A stretch of DNA of 64,000 nucleotides, taken from assembly GCA_021209875.1 (NCBI GenBank), contig JAGYVD010000008.1, positions 3,037,501 to 3,101,500 on the forward strand, given 5' to 3'. The stretch comes from Rosellinia necatrix. Lineage: Eukaryota; Ascomycota; Sordariomycetes; Xylariales; Xylariaceae. The notes beneath the pieces are model-generated. The model did no database searches, had not been told where the DNA came from, and was given only the letters and a program-made list of their open reading frames with translations. Shown here piece after piece: positions 1-11,351 of this stretch (its first letter is position 1; every line of letters begins with the position of its first letter). The position numbers and the translations under genes are program-made.

Positions 1-402
1 AAAACCCGATAGATGTATATGACAGCTGATTAGGAACCAATAATTGCACCTAGAAGAGGGAGGTTACTCTATATTTTGTTTATGTTTCCATATATATGAC
101 TAACCCCATAGGGTACATGGAACCTGGCAATCCATCTGCTAGGCTCGTTATGCATGCTAAGCACTATTGTACAAGGGACGACAACACCTGATGCTCCATT
201 CCGATGTGATAGTTCCGATGGCTTTGCCGCCTTTCCCGGGCTCGGATATACTCGGCGATATTATAGCGCCCTGCCGAGTCCTGATCGGGATCGGGGAGCA
301 AACCGTACCATCCTGTAGCCCCTTGTCAAGCCTCCATGCTTCGGGAATCAAACACTCTACCAAGCTCAAATACTAGTTCACACAAATAGCGCTTGTTTGT
401 CT
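1..402. other. Unassigned left edge
   Basis: Short overlapping open frames on both strands show no recognisable motif or coding bias. This is probably the 3' flank of the NACHT gene that ends at 403. Confidence 0.4.
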
Positions 403-3264
403 CTATTCTGAGCCGGACTCACTCCCGAGCCAATATCCTGCCACACCGTTTCTCGACGTGTTGGATTCGTGGTCATTTCCTCGTCTAACCCAATACTCTC
501 TCTGTGTTGAAGTTTCATTGCTATCATGGGGGGGTGGTAACGAAACCGGCTTGCCCATGTGCTGTTCAAATAGCTCGAGTAGCTGAGCATATCCTGCATT
601 CATCGCCAAGTCCCAGGCCGAGTAGCCGTTATAGGACTCATGACAGTCATATCCGTTTCGTAATAGTGTTTTAAATACCCCTAAGTGAGGGCCGAAAAGA
701 TCTTCGTATCCATAAATCTCCGGAATAATCAGACAGCCCTCTAAAGCCGCAATCACAAGAGGCATCTCGTTGTCATTATTGTTGTCTTTCTGCGAGTCGG
801 ATCCCTGCAGGCGCATTTCCAAGTACTGATGAACACCACATATTGCCATTACGTGTAGAAAGGACGAGTCGGGGATGTGAAGAATAAAAGATGATGACCA
901 ATGACCGTCCTGAAGAGTACCACAACGACCCGCAAAGGTAGCACCGGGCGTAGTAGAAGATTTGGCGAGGAGTGTGGCAATATCGTCTAATCTATCAAGC
1001 AAAAGCATCACCTCTTGTACCTGCTCCTCCTTGGAACAGGCATCGAGAGACCTCTTAGCATATTTGATCGCCATCCATATGTGAAAGCCCATATTTTTCG
1101 CGGATAGTGAAGCAGGGCTGAGGCTCTTTAGTTCTAGTATATGTGCCTTAAAAAGGGCCAGATGAGGGTCAAATGGGGTTTCGTGGACTGACACGAGCAT
1201 TGACCATACTCCAGGGCTTTGGATGTTGTCTCGAATAGTTCTGTGGATATATTGGATCTCTAGGTTAGCCACCGGGAAATAGATATCTTCGTCGTCGCCC
1301 TGGAGAACGTTTGGATTGTCGGAGCTGGAGTTTATTGTGATGTTTAACGCTGGCTCGTCATCACTTGGGAAGCGAGTGATAGGAAGGGAGATATCTAGCA
1401 GACTACGGCACTGATCACGCAGCTTTCTTCTCATCCGCCTACGTAGAGAGGTCTGAGACTTGTAGGATATTGGCCTTAATGGTGAACTTATAGCCAGGTC
1501 TGCTTCCTCGAGATCTGCTAACCCAACACGCTGCAGAGTCGGCGACTCATCGCAAGCCCTGACAAGTTGGAATAGTCGAGATGCTTGGTCGAGGTCCTCT
1601 TTGCTTAGATTCTCTAGAGTCATTGTGTACAGGTCTTCGAGATTAGTAGGGAACTTTTCGAGTTGGTCTTGGAGACCCGGAACCCCACTTCCTTTGGTCA
1701 CCCCTTCAAGGAGGTATTGGACGACAAGATAGGTCCAAAGAAAAACACCCCCTGCCTTCTTACAAAGTGTCTCCAACAGCTTCTGCGCGCCGAAAGGATC
1801 TCCCATTTGTAACTTGGCAAAGGCATCATTAGCGGTGAGTTTAGACATGACGAAAAGCTTGATGTCATCAGCAGAAAGATCATGGAGCTGCAGACTCGGT
1901 CGATTCTTGAATGCGACCTTGAAGCTCTTCCACGAACGACTTGCAACACACAGTTTCAAATTTTCCGTGTTCTCCGCGACCCCCTCTATCAACTCTATTA
2001 GTTGCGTTTGATTGCCCGAGCATTCATCAAGACTGTCAATCATGACGAAGAACTTCTGATCAGGGCAGCACTCCGAGACTAGTCTTCTTAGCGCCTCAGA
2101 CAGCTCCTCCAGGCTCCATGGGGAATCATCCATGTCGAATAGGGTTGCTGCTTCCCATCTCCCAGTTAGGACATTCTGAATAACTGTAGAAGGTAGCTGT
2201 CTGAGGCAATCATGTAACACCGCTCGTAGGAGACCTTCTACAGACATTTGTATCCGCAAGCCGCCATTCCAGAAGTAGAATGCTGCTTGGACGAGTTGAT
2301 GACTTCCACTCCAGCTTGTCAACAAACTGGTAGTCTGGGGGTGGCGCCGAATATATTTCATCAAAGTTGACTTTCCAGAGCCTGGTGTGCCCGTAATCCA
2401 GTAGATTTTTTGGTGCTGGTTTTCCAGAAAGCCTTTGAAGCTTGACCATGATTCAGTCTCTGATTTATGGTCACCAAAAATCCACTCGAATGTTCCTTCG
2501 TGCTCCTTTGGAATTCGTCTCTCTCTGTCGTTCATGCTCTTAAACGCTAGCTTGTGTAGTATGCGCTCTCGAACCCGTCGTTCCTGGGCTACCACTCCAT
2601 CTGACACCTTCCCTGTAGCATCTTTGATTTGGGTTGGATTGGTCATCCTCTGAGCGTCTCCTTGTCCATGCTGGCGAATCATTTTGATCAGGTCGCGCCT
2701 CCATTTTTCTCCACACGCTGTCTCGCTGATGAAGCGATCCCCGCCAGAGAGGCTGTTGCGCAGTAGCTGCTCAATTTCCTCGGCCGACTCCTGCACTAAC
2801 GACTGGACCCCGACCAAACATTCTGCCTGACTTCTCAGATAGTTTAAGACGTTCACCGTCATCTGCCATCGAAATCGATCAATACTGCTTTCTAGTGACT
2901 CTACTTTTGCTTCGCCCCAGATATCTTGGAGCGCGTGTCGGAAGGACCGCCATCTTGTGTTAGGGCTTTTGGTTATAAGAACAGCCAATGCCTCTATTAG
3001 CTCACTAGCAGCCTTCTGACAATCGGAAGCAATCCTTTGCAGACCCCTTTCATTGTCGGTAAGCCGCTGCTGTTGCCGTTGGCGTGCCAAGGCTTGCTGG
3101 ATATCGTTGCTACTCCGCGACAGCGATTTCTTGATGTGCTTGAGCTCCTCGTGATTGATAGCGAGACTAGTCGTGAGTGGGTTTGTGACGATACGTTGAG
3201 CGATGAGACGGTAAGCGGAATCGATAAACTGCATAACAGCCGCAGACACAGCTACGGCTTCCAT
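403..3264 (-). CDS. NACHT-type STAND (NLR-like) protein, single exon
   Basis: An uninterrupted frame of 953 codons when started at the ATG at 3264. An upstream in-frame ATG at 3297 adds 11 residues, but MEAVAVSAAVMQFID is the usual opening of the fungal STAND N-terminal helical domain, so I prefer 3264. Counting from the longer start, an alpha-helical N-terminal domain spans about 12-170. The P-loop GTPGSGKST is at 303-311. Walker B FFVMIDSLDE is at 416-425, followed by the Cys typical of fungal NACHT proteins. LHDLSADDIKLFV (about 471-483) and AGGVFLWTYLVV (about 515-526) are standard landmarks after the NTPase. IQYIHRTIRD (681-690) matches the motif in the region following the NACHT domain of many fungal members. 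The C-terminus has at most one ankyrin-like helix pair (about 890-930). By family, such proteins are signal-activated NTPase switches acting in nonself recognition and programmed cell death. The ligand cannot be read from sequence. No frameshift is seen, unlike the other two STAND-type genes here. Confidence 0.88.
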   Translation of the reverse strand: MEAVAVSAAVMQFIDSAYRLIAQRIVTNPLTTSLAINHEELKHIKKSLSRSSNDIQQALARQRQQQRLTDNERGLQRIASDCQKAASELIEALAVLITKSPNTRWRSFRHALQDIWGEAKVESLESSIDRFRWQMTVNVLNYLRSQAECLVGVQSLVQESAEEIEQLLRNSLSGGDRFISETACGEKWRRDLIKMIRQHGQGDAQRMTNPTQIKDATGKVSDGVVAQERRVRERILHKLAFKSMNDRERRIPKEHEGTFEWIFGDHKSETESWSSFKGFLENQHQKIYWITGTPGSGKSTLMKYIRRHPQTTSLLTSWSGSHQLVQAAFYFWNGGLRIQMSVEGLLRAVLHDCLRQLPSTVIQNVLTGRWEAATLFDMDDSPWSLEELSEALRRLVSECCPDQKFFVMIDSLDECSGNQTQLIELIEGVAENTENLKLCVASRSWKSFKVAFKNRPSLQLHDLSADDIKLFVMSKLTANDAFAKLQMGDPFGAQKLLETLCKKAGGVFLWTYLVVQYLLEGVTKGSGVPGLQDQLEKFPTNLEDLYTMTLENLSKEDLDQASRLFQLVRACDESPTLQRVGLADLEEADLAISSPLRPISYKSQTSLRRRMRRKLRDQCRSLLDISLPITRFPSDDEPALNITINSSSDNPNVLQGDDEDIYFPVANLEIQYIHRTIRDNIQSPGVWSMLVSVHETPFDPHLALFKAHILELKSLSPASLSAKNMGFHIWMAIKYAKRSLDACSKEEQVQEVMLLLDRLDDIATLLAKSSTTPGATFAGRCGTLQDGHWSSSFILHIPDSSFLHVMAICGVHQYLEMRLQGSDSQKDNNNDNEMPLVIAALEGCLIIPEIYGYEDLFGPHLGVFKTLLRNGYDCHESYNGYSAWDLAMNAGYAQLLELFEQHMGKPVSLPPPHDSNETSTQREYWVRRGNDHESNTSRNGVAGYWLGSESGSE

Positions 3265-3267
3265 GGT

Positions 3268-4964
3268 AACAGGATATCGGCAATGTGCGAGAAGCAAACG
3301 ATAGAATGACCCGACTAGGTCTCAGATTCCGAGAAAATTTGGTTGAAATCCATTAACCTATCAGGTGCAAGGCTTTTCTACAAGGTAGTATGTTCGCGAT
3401 GCGCCTTGGGATCTATGTGACCAGGACCCTGCATCCTCGTACTCGGTAAGGGAATATGATCAGATCATGCTACTCCTTTGCGGCTTCGGCGCGAGCAATA
3501 TATTAAGAGACCAACATCAGTCTGGGCAGATAAGGGAGCTAGATAAGAGCCTTGATACCGTGCCACCCGCATGCATAAGCACCTCTTCACAAAAGTACCT
3601 ACCTATATATCGGCGTACGCGCTGCGATAGAATTGGGACGTGTAAGCTCAGGGGTGGCCCGTCCGCGTTTACTTTTCCTCTTGTTGCCTCGACTCAAATC
3701 ATATTGAAACGTACAAGCCACAAATAAAACGACTTTTCATCTATATCTCAATATATGTCAATTGAGTAAAGCGAAGGCAATATACTCTCCGATGCCTACT
3801 CTTCAGAGTATCCCGACTTTAATGCCCCATTATCATGATAGCTACTGCGATAGTTATCGTGTAGCAGTTTTAACATCTGGTAGCTATAAAAATAACCCAT
3901 ATTATGACACAAGAGAGATAATCTCGCTCCTTAGACAACATGCACTGTTGACTTTTATATTCTCAATGTGAGGGTGACTTGCTTATTCCTATGCCTCTTT
4001 ATGGTGAATCGCATACGCATTAGTTCAGTGATAATACGTACACAAATATATTTGTAACAATCACAGTAAAATTTCTCACTAGTAAGCAAGTAGGTCAGAT
4101 GAATACTTTCTATGTTCTGTAACGCAAAGGTAAAGGAGGATAACCATTAACTTTTCCACGTATACGCCGTTCTCACTATGCTGTATATCATTATAGTCTC
4201 TTTGTCTCCCATCAAATCAACTAGAGGAATACCATATTTATAAAATATATCATATGAAGAAACTTCACAAATTCAGAGAAACAATTGAACGCAATAGCAA
4301 GCCTGGAATGCTATAGGTAATAATAAGGTTCATCATTTCTGTGGCAAACCCCTGAGAGGCCTACACCTGAGCAACGTGGGCGGCGCTTCATTGATATCAG
4401 CAGTGCCGTCGCGATTTCTTCGCTTTCAGTCGGATTTCAGGTTGCGGTTTGGGGGATTTTCAGGGCTGCGTAATACGCAGGCATCCTCATTCTCAAATGT
4501 GGGCGTTGGCACTATACACTATACTACGACTTCAACTGGTTGGTGCTCAGAAATTGGCGGAAGTGATGCCGCGAGTTATGAACTAGGAGCAAGAACGTTC
4601 GGTCATGCAGTTAACGCTGTCCTCTGAGTAGAAAGATGGAGGAAGACAACGATGGCAGGGGGGGTGACGCAATGTAGCAATGGAATATGCAAGAATTCTT
4701 CAAACAGAAGTCACACACTGAGCACCGATCTAAACCTCCTTAAATCCTCCAAGCTCAGAGCGAAGGAAGAGTGTTTTGCTGCCTCCTTAAGGTATCAAAT
4801 GGTGTCTTAGGTGAATGGCCAATCCGAGAACATGTAGGCATCGGTGGCTGACCATGACAACAACGGTTTTGTCTCCAACTGACCTGGCTCGATATTCACG
4901 CGATTTCGATTTGCCATATTTGCCCGGCGTCGTATTCCACTTGTCAGCGTTCCATCGCCCGATT
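3268..4964. other. Gene-free, moderately AT-rich stretch
   Basis: No frame longer than about 95 codons and no recognisable peptide. The region is AT-leaning, especially 3,720-4,330, and probably holds the promoter of the NACHT gene plus decayed sequence. Confidence 0.45.
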
Positions 4965-5105
4965 CTAGCGCATCGGTTTCCCCGCCACGGCGCCCAGAGC
5001 GACTGTTACGACCTTAACACCCCAGGGCTCGATAGGAGCCATCGCCATCCCCTGCCTAGCTACAACGTCCATCGGCTTCGCCACGCCATTCATTGCTTTT
5101 GGTAA
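4965..5105 (-). pseudogene. Possible short-chain dehydrogenase fragment
   Basis: On the minus strand a 42-residue frame (5093 to a stop at 4965) contains EPWGVKVVTVALGAVAGK. This resembles the 'PFGV.VVTV.TGAV' segment after the active-site helix of SDR proteins such as AYR1-like reductases. The preceding residues could be a degraded remnant of the YxxxK helix. No Rossmann GxxxGxG segment or flanking exon is recognisable, so if the match is real this is only a relic. The resemblance rests on a short segment and is tentative. Confidence 0.3.
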
Positions 5106-5317
5106 TACATACCAATCAATCGCTTGGTCTCACTGGGGTGTCGTTTTATTGATATTTTGATATTTTGATATTATTGGCAATTATTTGATGTTTATACGGT
5201 CTTTGTTCTCTGCTTCGCTTATTTGCCGAGATAGAAGCACCCCGCCTAACAATAAGAGACGCTAGATCCAGTGGACAAAATCTAAGCTCGGCTTGGGTCC
5301 AATTCTGGCGCCGCTCT
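5106..5317. repeat. Short spacer with TTTGATAT tandem repeats
   Basis: A short direct repeat of a roughly 8-base ATTTTGAT unit occurs around 5,148-5,172 in the 3' flank of the MFS gene. Otherwise nothing is recognisable. Confidence 0.45.
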
Positions 5318-6893
5318 TCAGATCTTTACTCCCCACCCCTGTCCCGTCCTCCGCATCCTCACAACCCTTGCCCCGAAAATGAGAGACGCGCCGAGGAGTA
5401 AGCTGGAGCCGGTAAAGGCCTGGGCGCCGTAGTACCTCCCCCCGTTCGCGGCGATGATGGCGCCGGCGATGGGGTTCCCCGTCAGGGTGGCGAAGCTGAC
5501 GATGGTGAAGACCATGCCGATCCGCGTGCCCTGCTTGCGCGGGTCGGTGGTCAGGGAGCTGAGCCCGGCGGGGAACAGGCTCTGGATGCCGCCGGCGGCG
5601 ATGCCGTAGAAGGAGGCCCAGACGTAGAGCTTGGCGGGGGTGTCGACGACCATCCAGGCGAAGACGGTGACGCCGCAGAGCAGGGCCGCGGGCGCGAGCA
5701 TGGTGAGGGGCCCGTGGATGTCCGCGAGGTGGTTGGGCAGCAGCCGGCCGAGGATGCCGATGCCATTGAGGATGAGCACCAGGTTCAGCGACTCGGCGTA
5801 GGAGAGCGCGGGGCGGACGAGGCCGCTGCGGCCGTACGCGCCCAGGTAGTAGAAGGCGAAGTACACGCCCCAGAAGTTGAGGAACATGCCGGCCGCGTAG
5901 AGCGCGTACTCGGGCTCGCGGAAGGCGGCCCACTCGACGAGCGAGCCGGCGCGGCGCGGCGGCAGCCGCGACCGCATGAAGGTGATCACGAACACCATCG
6001 TCGCGAGCATCACGAAGCCCATCGCCCGGATCGTCCAGGCGAAGCCGATGCCGGGCAGCAGCTGGCGCGCCATGGCGGGGTAGATCAGCCCGCCCGTGAC
6101 GGAGCCGGAGGCCGTGAGCCCGATGGCGAAGGACCGCTTCTTGCTGAAGTACGTCGCCACCGTCGTGATGGCCGCGCAGAACAGGCACCCGCTGCCGACC
6201 CCCATGGTCAGCCCCTGCGCGAGGATCAGCTGCCAGTACTGCGTCGACGCGGACGTGGTGAAGATGCCGAGCGTGAGGAACGCCGTGCCGGCGACTAGCA
6301 CCGGGCGCAGGAAGCCCGCGTCCACCAGCCGGCCCGTGAACGTCCCGATGAAGAACGTCAGGAACACGGTGATGCTGCCGATCCAGGATATGTCGGACGG
6401 GGGCAGCTGTAGTAGCTCCATGTAGTAGGTCTGGAAGACGCCGAACGAATTGATGAAACCCCACGTGTTCATGATGATGAAGTGACCGCAGAGACCTGAG
6501 TGTTCGGCGGTCAGCGGCTTGCTAGTCGGGTATGTAACTCGGCAACAACCCGAAGCGGACTGCACGACGCCAAAACCAATGATGCTTACACATTAACCAG
6601 GCTTTCTTTCCCCCGTCCGGCGCCGGCCCGGGGTTCTTGCTTGCATTAGTTGAGATCCGGCTGAGTACCCGGCTCACCACCCCAGTCGCGCCGCTTGCGT
6701 TCGGGTCAAGGAAATCCGGCTCCGGTTCCCATTGCTCGTCTTCTTCGCTTTCCTTCGGCATCACTCCATTCTCAGCCTGTGTTCCTCCTTGTTTCGTGAC
6801 ATCTCGTGTGTTTTGTTTCTCAATATCTAACGGTAAGTCCCCGTCGCTGGAGGTTGAAGCGGTGGAAGCTGGCATGTTATCGATATGTAACAC
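5318..6893 (-). CDS. MFS transporter, monocarboxylate-permease-like
   Basis: Two exons, 6893-6590 and 6495-5318, joined across a 94 nt intron (GTAAGC donor, CTGAC branch at about 6516, TCAG acceptor), give 493 aa. The splice restores the family hallmark: PDGGKKAWLM (92-101) runs into CLCGHFIIMNTWG and SFGVFQTYY, the first transmembrane helix of fungal monocarboxylate-type MFS proteins. About twelve hydrophobic segments follow. Between TM2 and TM3 lies FTGRLVDAGFLRPVL, corresponding to the G-x-L-x-D-x-x-x-R MFS signature, and the usual cytosolic loop falls near the middle. The N-terminal 90 residues are acidic and Ser/Asn-rich, as expected for a cytosolic tail. The family moves small carboxylates or riboflavin-type substrates at the plasma membrane. 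The substrate here is unknown. Exon 2 is strikingly GC-rich compared with its flanks, which suggests strong third-position bias. It is not obviously part of a pathway with its neighbours. Confidence 0.88.
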
Positions 6894-9800
6894 TGACCAG
6901 GTATGATCCGATTGTATTAGAGAGACACGGGCTTTTCCGATAGGATCTCGGGCCTATGATATGTAGGAAACTTCACTTTCACTCAATGATGAAGATCAAA
7001 TGGCCCCTAATTGTCATGGCAGACTTTATGAATTGCTGGTGAGATATATCTAACGGCAAAGCTTGGCTCCGATGGGGGGCTGTGACAATGGATCGCTAAG
7101 AGCGAAACGAAGGGTGATTACCAGTCTAGAGCTCATTTATATGGGAAAGAAAAACCGAAAACATGACGCTTAAAGCCGACAGAGGTCAAAGTGCGCTCCT
7201 GCTTTCGAAGCGAGCGTGGCCAACCAACACTAGTCATACACGAAAAGAATTTCCTCGGAAGGTCGCCCGGAACGAGATACGATCCCCCGAATCGGAGCCC
7301 TCTCCTGACACATCAATTGGCGAAACCCACTTCCCGCATCCTCATGCTGGGCGTCTGAGGGACGACCTGCATCGGTGGGACCTGAAGGGCCTTGGGAGGA
7401 TGGATATAGAGCGGGGATGGCGGCTTGAGGGAAGTGAAGGTTGGGCTGCTGATTGTCAATGAGAGGCTTATTATTGCTGAAGTGGTGTTCTTCCTGCCGC
7501 TTGAGGCACCACTGGTGCGGAAGCTATCTCAATTTCGCATAGTGTTACCGACCTCGGGAGCATCGAGTCTGACCTGCCTTTGCCCCGGAAACGGATCGCC
7601 ACCGCCGTCCCAGAAACCGGGATGCTCGCCATTGGTCCCGATATGAGTTGAGACGTATAATAACCCCCCCAATGCTGAATAATCGGAATAATGGCGCAGC
7701 AGAAAACCCGTATTTTAGCAAAAATCTTTTCTTTTTTTTTTTCTTTGCGATCTGATGTCATGATCTTGAACAAAGCCGCTGACTAAATCTATCTATCGGC
7801 TTCTTGAATTACGATGCCGATAAGCGTTGGTGGCATCCGAGGCTCTAACGGATATAAGGCGGAATTGGAGGAGAAAAGCCAAAATCTGCCCAAAAGAATA
7901 ATAGCTGCATGTCATCGCACGCCCTGATGTCGACAGGGGTTTCGGTATCCCCACTCTGGATATATACCCAGCTACGTAATCATGATAATGGTAGGAGGAT
8001 ATGCTTATTGTAGGCAGGCCATAATCGAGGTCTATACCGATGAGAATAGCTTAAAGTTTGACGGAACCTATTTTATTCAGTGACCGGCAACTGCTGTGCG
8101 AATATGTCTTTTTTATAGTTAGAGCATCGCCGCCTTTTGATGTGATCTGGATACCCCTGTTCGCTAGACTAGGCCATGAGAGGATCACCTGTCCCACCAT
8201 CCTTACACATTCATTCGCGTACGAAATGTTTGGCGCGAAGCCCGAGGCCCGTTATCGATATATAATTTCCCATGATAATGGGTTGACACTAGAAGACCGC
8301 CACAAATGTCTATATCACACCTGTACAAGGTTGCCGCACACCGAGTCCTCTAGCTCAACGAACAAGAGCGCGACAACTCGCCTACCTTTCACGAGATGGA
8401 AATACATTTCTACGCATGCATGCTTAGCATATATGTTCGCGTTATGGTATATGATGAGGCCAATATCTCCTTGTACCGCATGCCATAACCGGTGAATAGT
8501 TCACACCGGCTCGCTTCCGATTCGGAAGAGAGACAAACATGGCCGGGAAGACCAACGCCAGAACCCCTCCTCTTCCTTGGCACTCCTAGTTGTCGGTCGG
8601 ACTTTGCAGTCAAGCTATCTTCTATGAGCTCGTTTAAGTGCTTTCATGCAAGACGTCGCCCTGGGACTTAAATGGATGCTAGGCGCTTGACGGCGACAGC
8701 CGATTTATAAAATGTTATTCTAGGGAGCCGTCCATCCTTCACTGGCACAGCATGGTGAAGGGGGACACGCGAAAACATAATTTCTTCCGAGATTGACGCT
8801 AGCGCCTTTACCAAGGCACCGAACAGTCAGGTATGAGCCACGACCGACTCGCCCCCTCCCAAATCCCGCTCCGACTTATGTTCCGGTATGGATGTCCGTA
8901 TGGGGGTGCAAACACGGCAATATGATAGGCGGTCTCCGGATTAGTTATCGCAATATACTCTTTAGTGACGATGGTGCGCCACCTCCACAATAGTAAGCCT
9001 CTGGTTATCTAGGAATGATAAAAATGCACGAGCTTGAAGAAACAATCGGCAGCGGCCTGACTTCATCATGATATTTCGCATCGCGAAATCCATGTATCAG
9101 CTACCCAGACCAGCCCTCTAGACTGAGAGGCCAATGAGATGAGAAGGCTCAGATCGTTAGACTTTCGTCTGATACTCTGTGTCGTTGGGAAGGCTTTGGA
9201 CATGAATCTGAATCTTTGGATCTCATCATCTATGATCGGAGACGCGGATTTCCGACGCGGGCTGGAAGTGTCTCAACGTCCTGTCAAGACTCGGCCGTAC
9301 TAGGACATATTGCACCGGGATGGCTCACAAATATGAGGAAGCTTGAAATTACATCCTGTCGCTGATTGAAACAGCGGTCTGATTATACAGTGCGTCGCCG
9401 CTCTCTTGTTTTAAGTTCGCGTAATTGAAGTAGGCGAATGTGCCATGGGCCGTCTTCTCCTATGGGCGATCAGAATATTTGGATCTTTTTTGTATGAAGA
9501 GTACCTACAGAATCGGCCTCGTGGCGGATCAGGGGGGTTCCAACCAGACAGCCAGCGACCCTGTTTGCCACTCAGATAGCATGTATTGAGTACCTCAGGC
9601 ACTCACCATGCAGGCAACAGGCCTGTAAGGCGAAGCAACCAATGAAATGGTTGGATTGTAGCCGTTCGCCAAGACTTCCAAGGTTACCTTGACTCCAATG
9701 GGGAGATACTAAATCAAACATTCAATATTTCGTGAATCTTCTAATCTTGTGGTAAACCTACAAAAGGGCATAAACACTACAATCATACGTTACGTGCGAA

Positions 9801-10384
9801 GCTCTATTCACCTTTCCCCATAATTCTTCACGGGGCGTCATTTAGATACCATGAGCCAATCAGAAGCAAACAATGGTACAAACATATCCAAATCGGGAAA
9901 TAAAACTAGGCGTTCTTGTCTATCGTAGATGTATATTTAACTTGAACAGACGGGAACAAGATCGCTTAATGAAACCTTGAATTACCTAGTCTTGATCGAT
10001 CTATTCTTCATTTCACAGTACCATCTAGATACATTCAGCTGAACCTCACCCGCTATTTCTTATTGAACGCCGTAGGTACTGCTACACTGCAAGGATCGGC
10101 AACAGCCGTCGGAGTGCATATGAAGGCAAAGACTTGGCCACTGGTTGATCATGAGCTGTCCGATGCTATAATTACCTACCCCTTTTCCTGTCCAGGAGTT
10201 TCTTCTCGTCATCGGCAAACCCACGAATACAACTGAAGTAGCACGGCCTTGAGTTCTCGACGTTCCTACACCAAGACTGAGATCCATTTAGAATTAATCG
10301 CGTCGGCCTCCGCTTACTCTCTCATAACCTCCGTTAAACGCTGTTATCGAAGGAGCTGTTTGCGCCATCTGTGAAGCCCCCGCA
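6894..10384. other. Long gene-poor region
   Basis: 3.5 kb with only short frames on both strands, none with a motif I recognise. Composition is mixed and intermediate between genes and the AT-rich block. The first few hundred bases are the promoter side of the MFS gene. A T-rich run lies at about 7,727-7,744. I see no RNA gene and no alignable repeat. Confidence 0.45.
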
Positions 10385-11071
10385 ATGAATTCCCGGTGGT
10401 TCACATCACCATCCTCCCGAGAAAATGAGCTTCTCACCTGCCTGCCAATGCCAAGTCACGGTTACAGAAGAATGAGCGCCACAGACGACGAATTAGATCC
10501 GTTCGCCATCCCAGATCCAGACACAGCTCGATTGCTATCGCACGGCCAACGTCGACATCACGTGCGCGTACAAGGCCACCTAGTGGTTGTGCGTACAGTG
10601 TCCGTAGTGAAGCCGCGACAAGAGAAGAACGACAGCCCGATCTCGCACATACCTACGAGGCGCGAGGATACGCGGTCCCGATTGCGACGGAAGGGTCGCT
10701 ATAATGGCAGCGGAGAGAAGGGCAGAGATGAACGCGAGGACGACGACGTCGCGGGGCATGATGCACAATTCCAAGGCTATGGAATCGGCGGCGCGGGAAA
10801 CATACGTATGTGATTAAATCCATGTCTCTCTCCGCGGTATACTGGCTTGGGAGTCACTAATCTTGTGTGGTTCCTTGTAGGTCGCCCTACGGACGTCACC
10901 AGCGCGCCATCGGCTGGATCGCCGTCGCTCCTATCATTGATTCATATATCATCTCCTCCCCCCGCCTCTCCAAGTAGCACAAGATCCAAACATTCATGGC
11001 GGCGCATGAGTAGCTTGCTGCGGGATTTGGGAGGGATTAGGAGAGTGAGTAAGGCTCCGGCTGGGGGCTGA
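10385..11071 (+). CDS. Candidate small protein with a GGAGN motif (PAR32/DUF3602-like?)
   Basis: Two frames join in phase across a 75 nt intron at 10,806-10,880 (GTATGT donor, CACTAAT branch-like site, TTGTAG acceptor), giving 203 aa. An in-frame ATG at 10,469 (MSATDDELDPFAIPDPDT) is an alternative start. Just before the junction the protein reads QGYGIGGAGNIR. The 'GRGGAGN' box is the repeated hallmark of fungal DUF3602/PAR32-like proteins, so this may be a divergent short member. The second exon is Ser/Pro-rich and ends in a basic stretch. The product is otherwise low-complexity, charged and without a fold I can name. Support is the in-phase intron and the GGAGN box. Against it are the single copy of the box and weak coding bias. 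Confidence 0.38.
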
Positions 11072-11351
11072 GAGACGATGTGGCTATGTCTAGAGGAACT
11101 AAACGATGAGTTGGTAGGGAGAAATATGGTGATAGGATGCGCCCATGAGGGGTACATGCATGATACTGAGTCCAGGTAATCTGGGGGGAGTACGTATCTA
11201 GTATGTAGAATGATTCGAGGCTTACACTGCCGCGGTGGCAGTGCGCTGCAATACCCCCTCTTCAGGCTTTGCCAGACATTTAAATCGGCGGGGTTTCCCA
11301 ACTGTCTCGACAATCGTCGTATACCTCATTCCTCGCGGCAATTTGGATCAC

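Noticed and set aside
5262..6464. 400-aa minus-strand frame and a 194-aa plus-strand frame over the MFS gene
   Set aside because: Both are Arg/Pro/His-rich shadows created by the GC-rich third positions of the transporter, which has clear transmembrane helices and family motifs in another frame.
8058..8495. 145-aa plus-strand frame in the gene-poor region
   Set aside because: No recognisable domain, no plausible intron or flanking exon, and composition like its non-coding surroundings.
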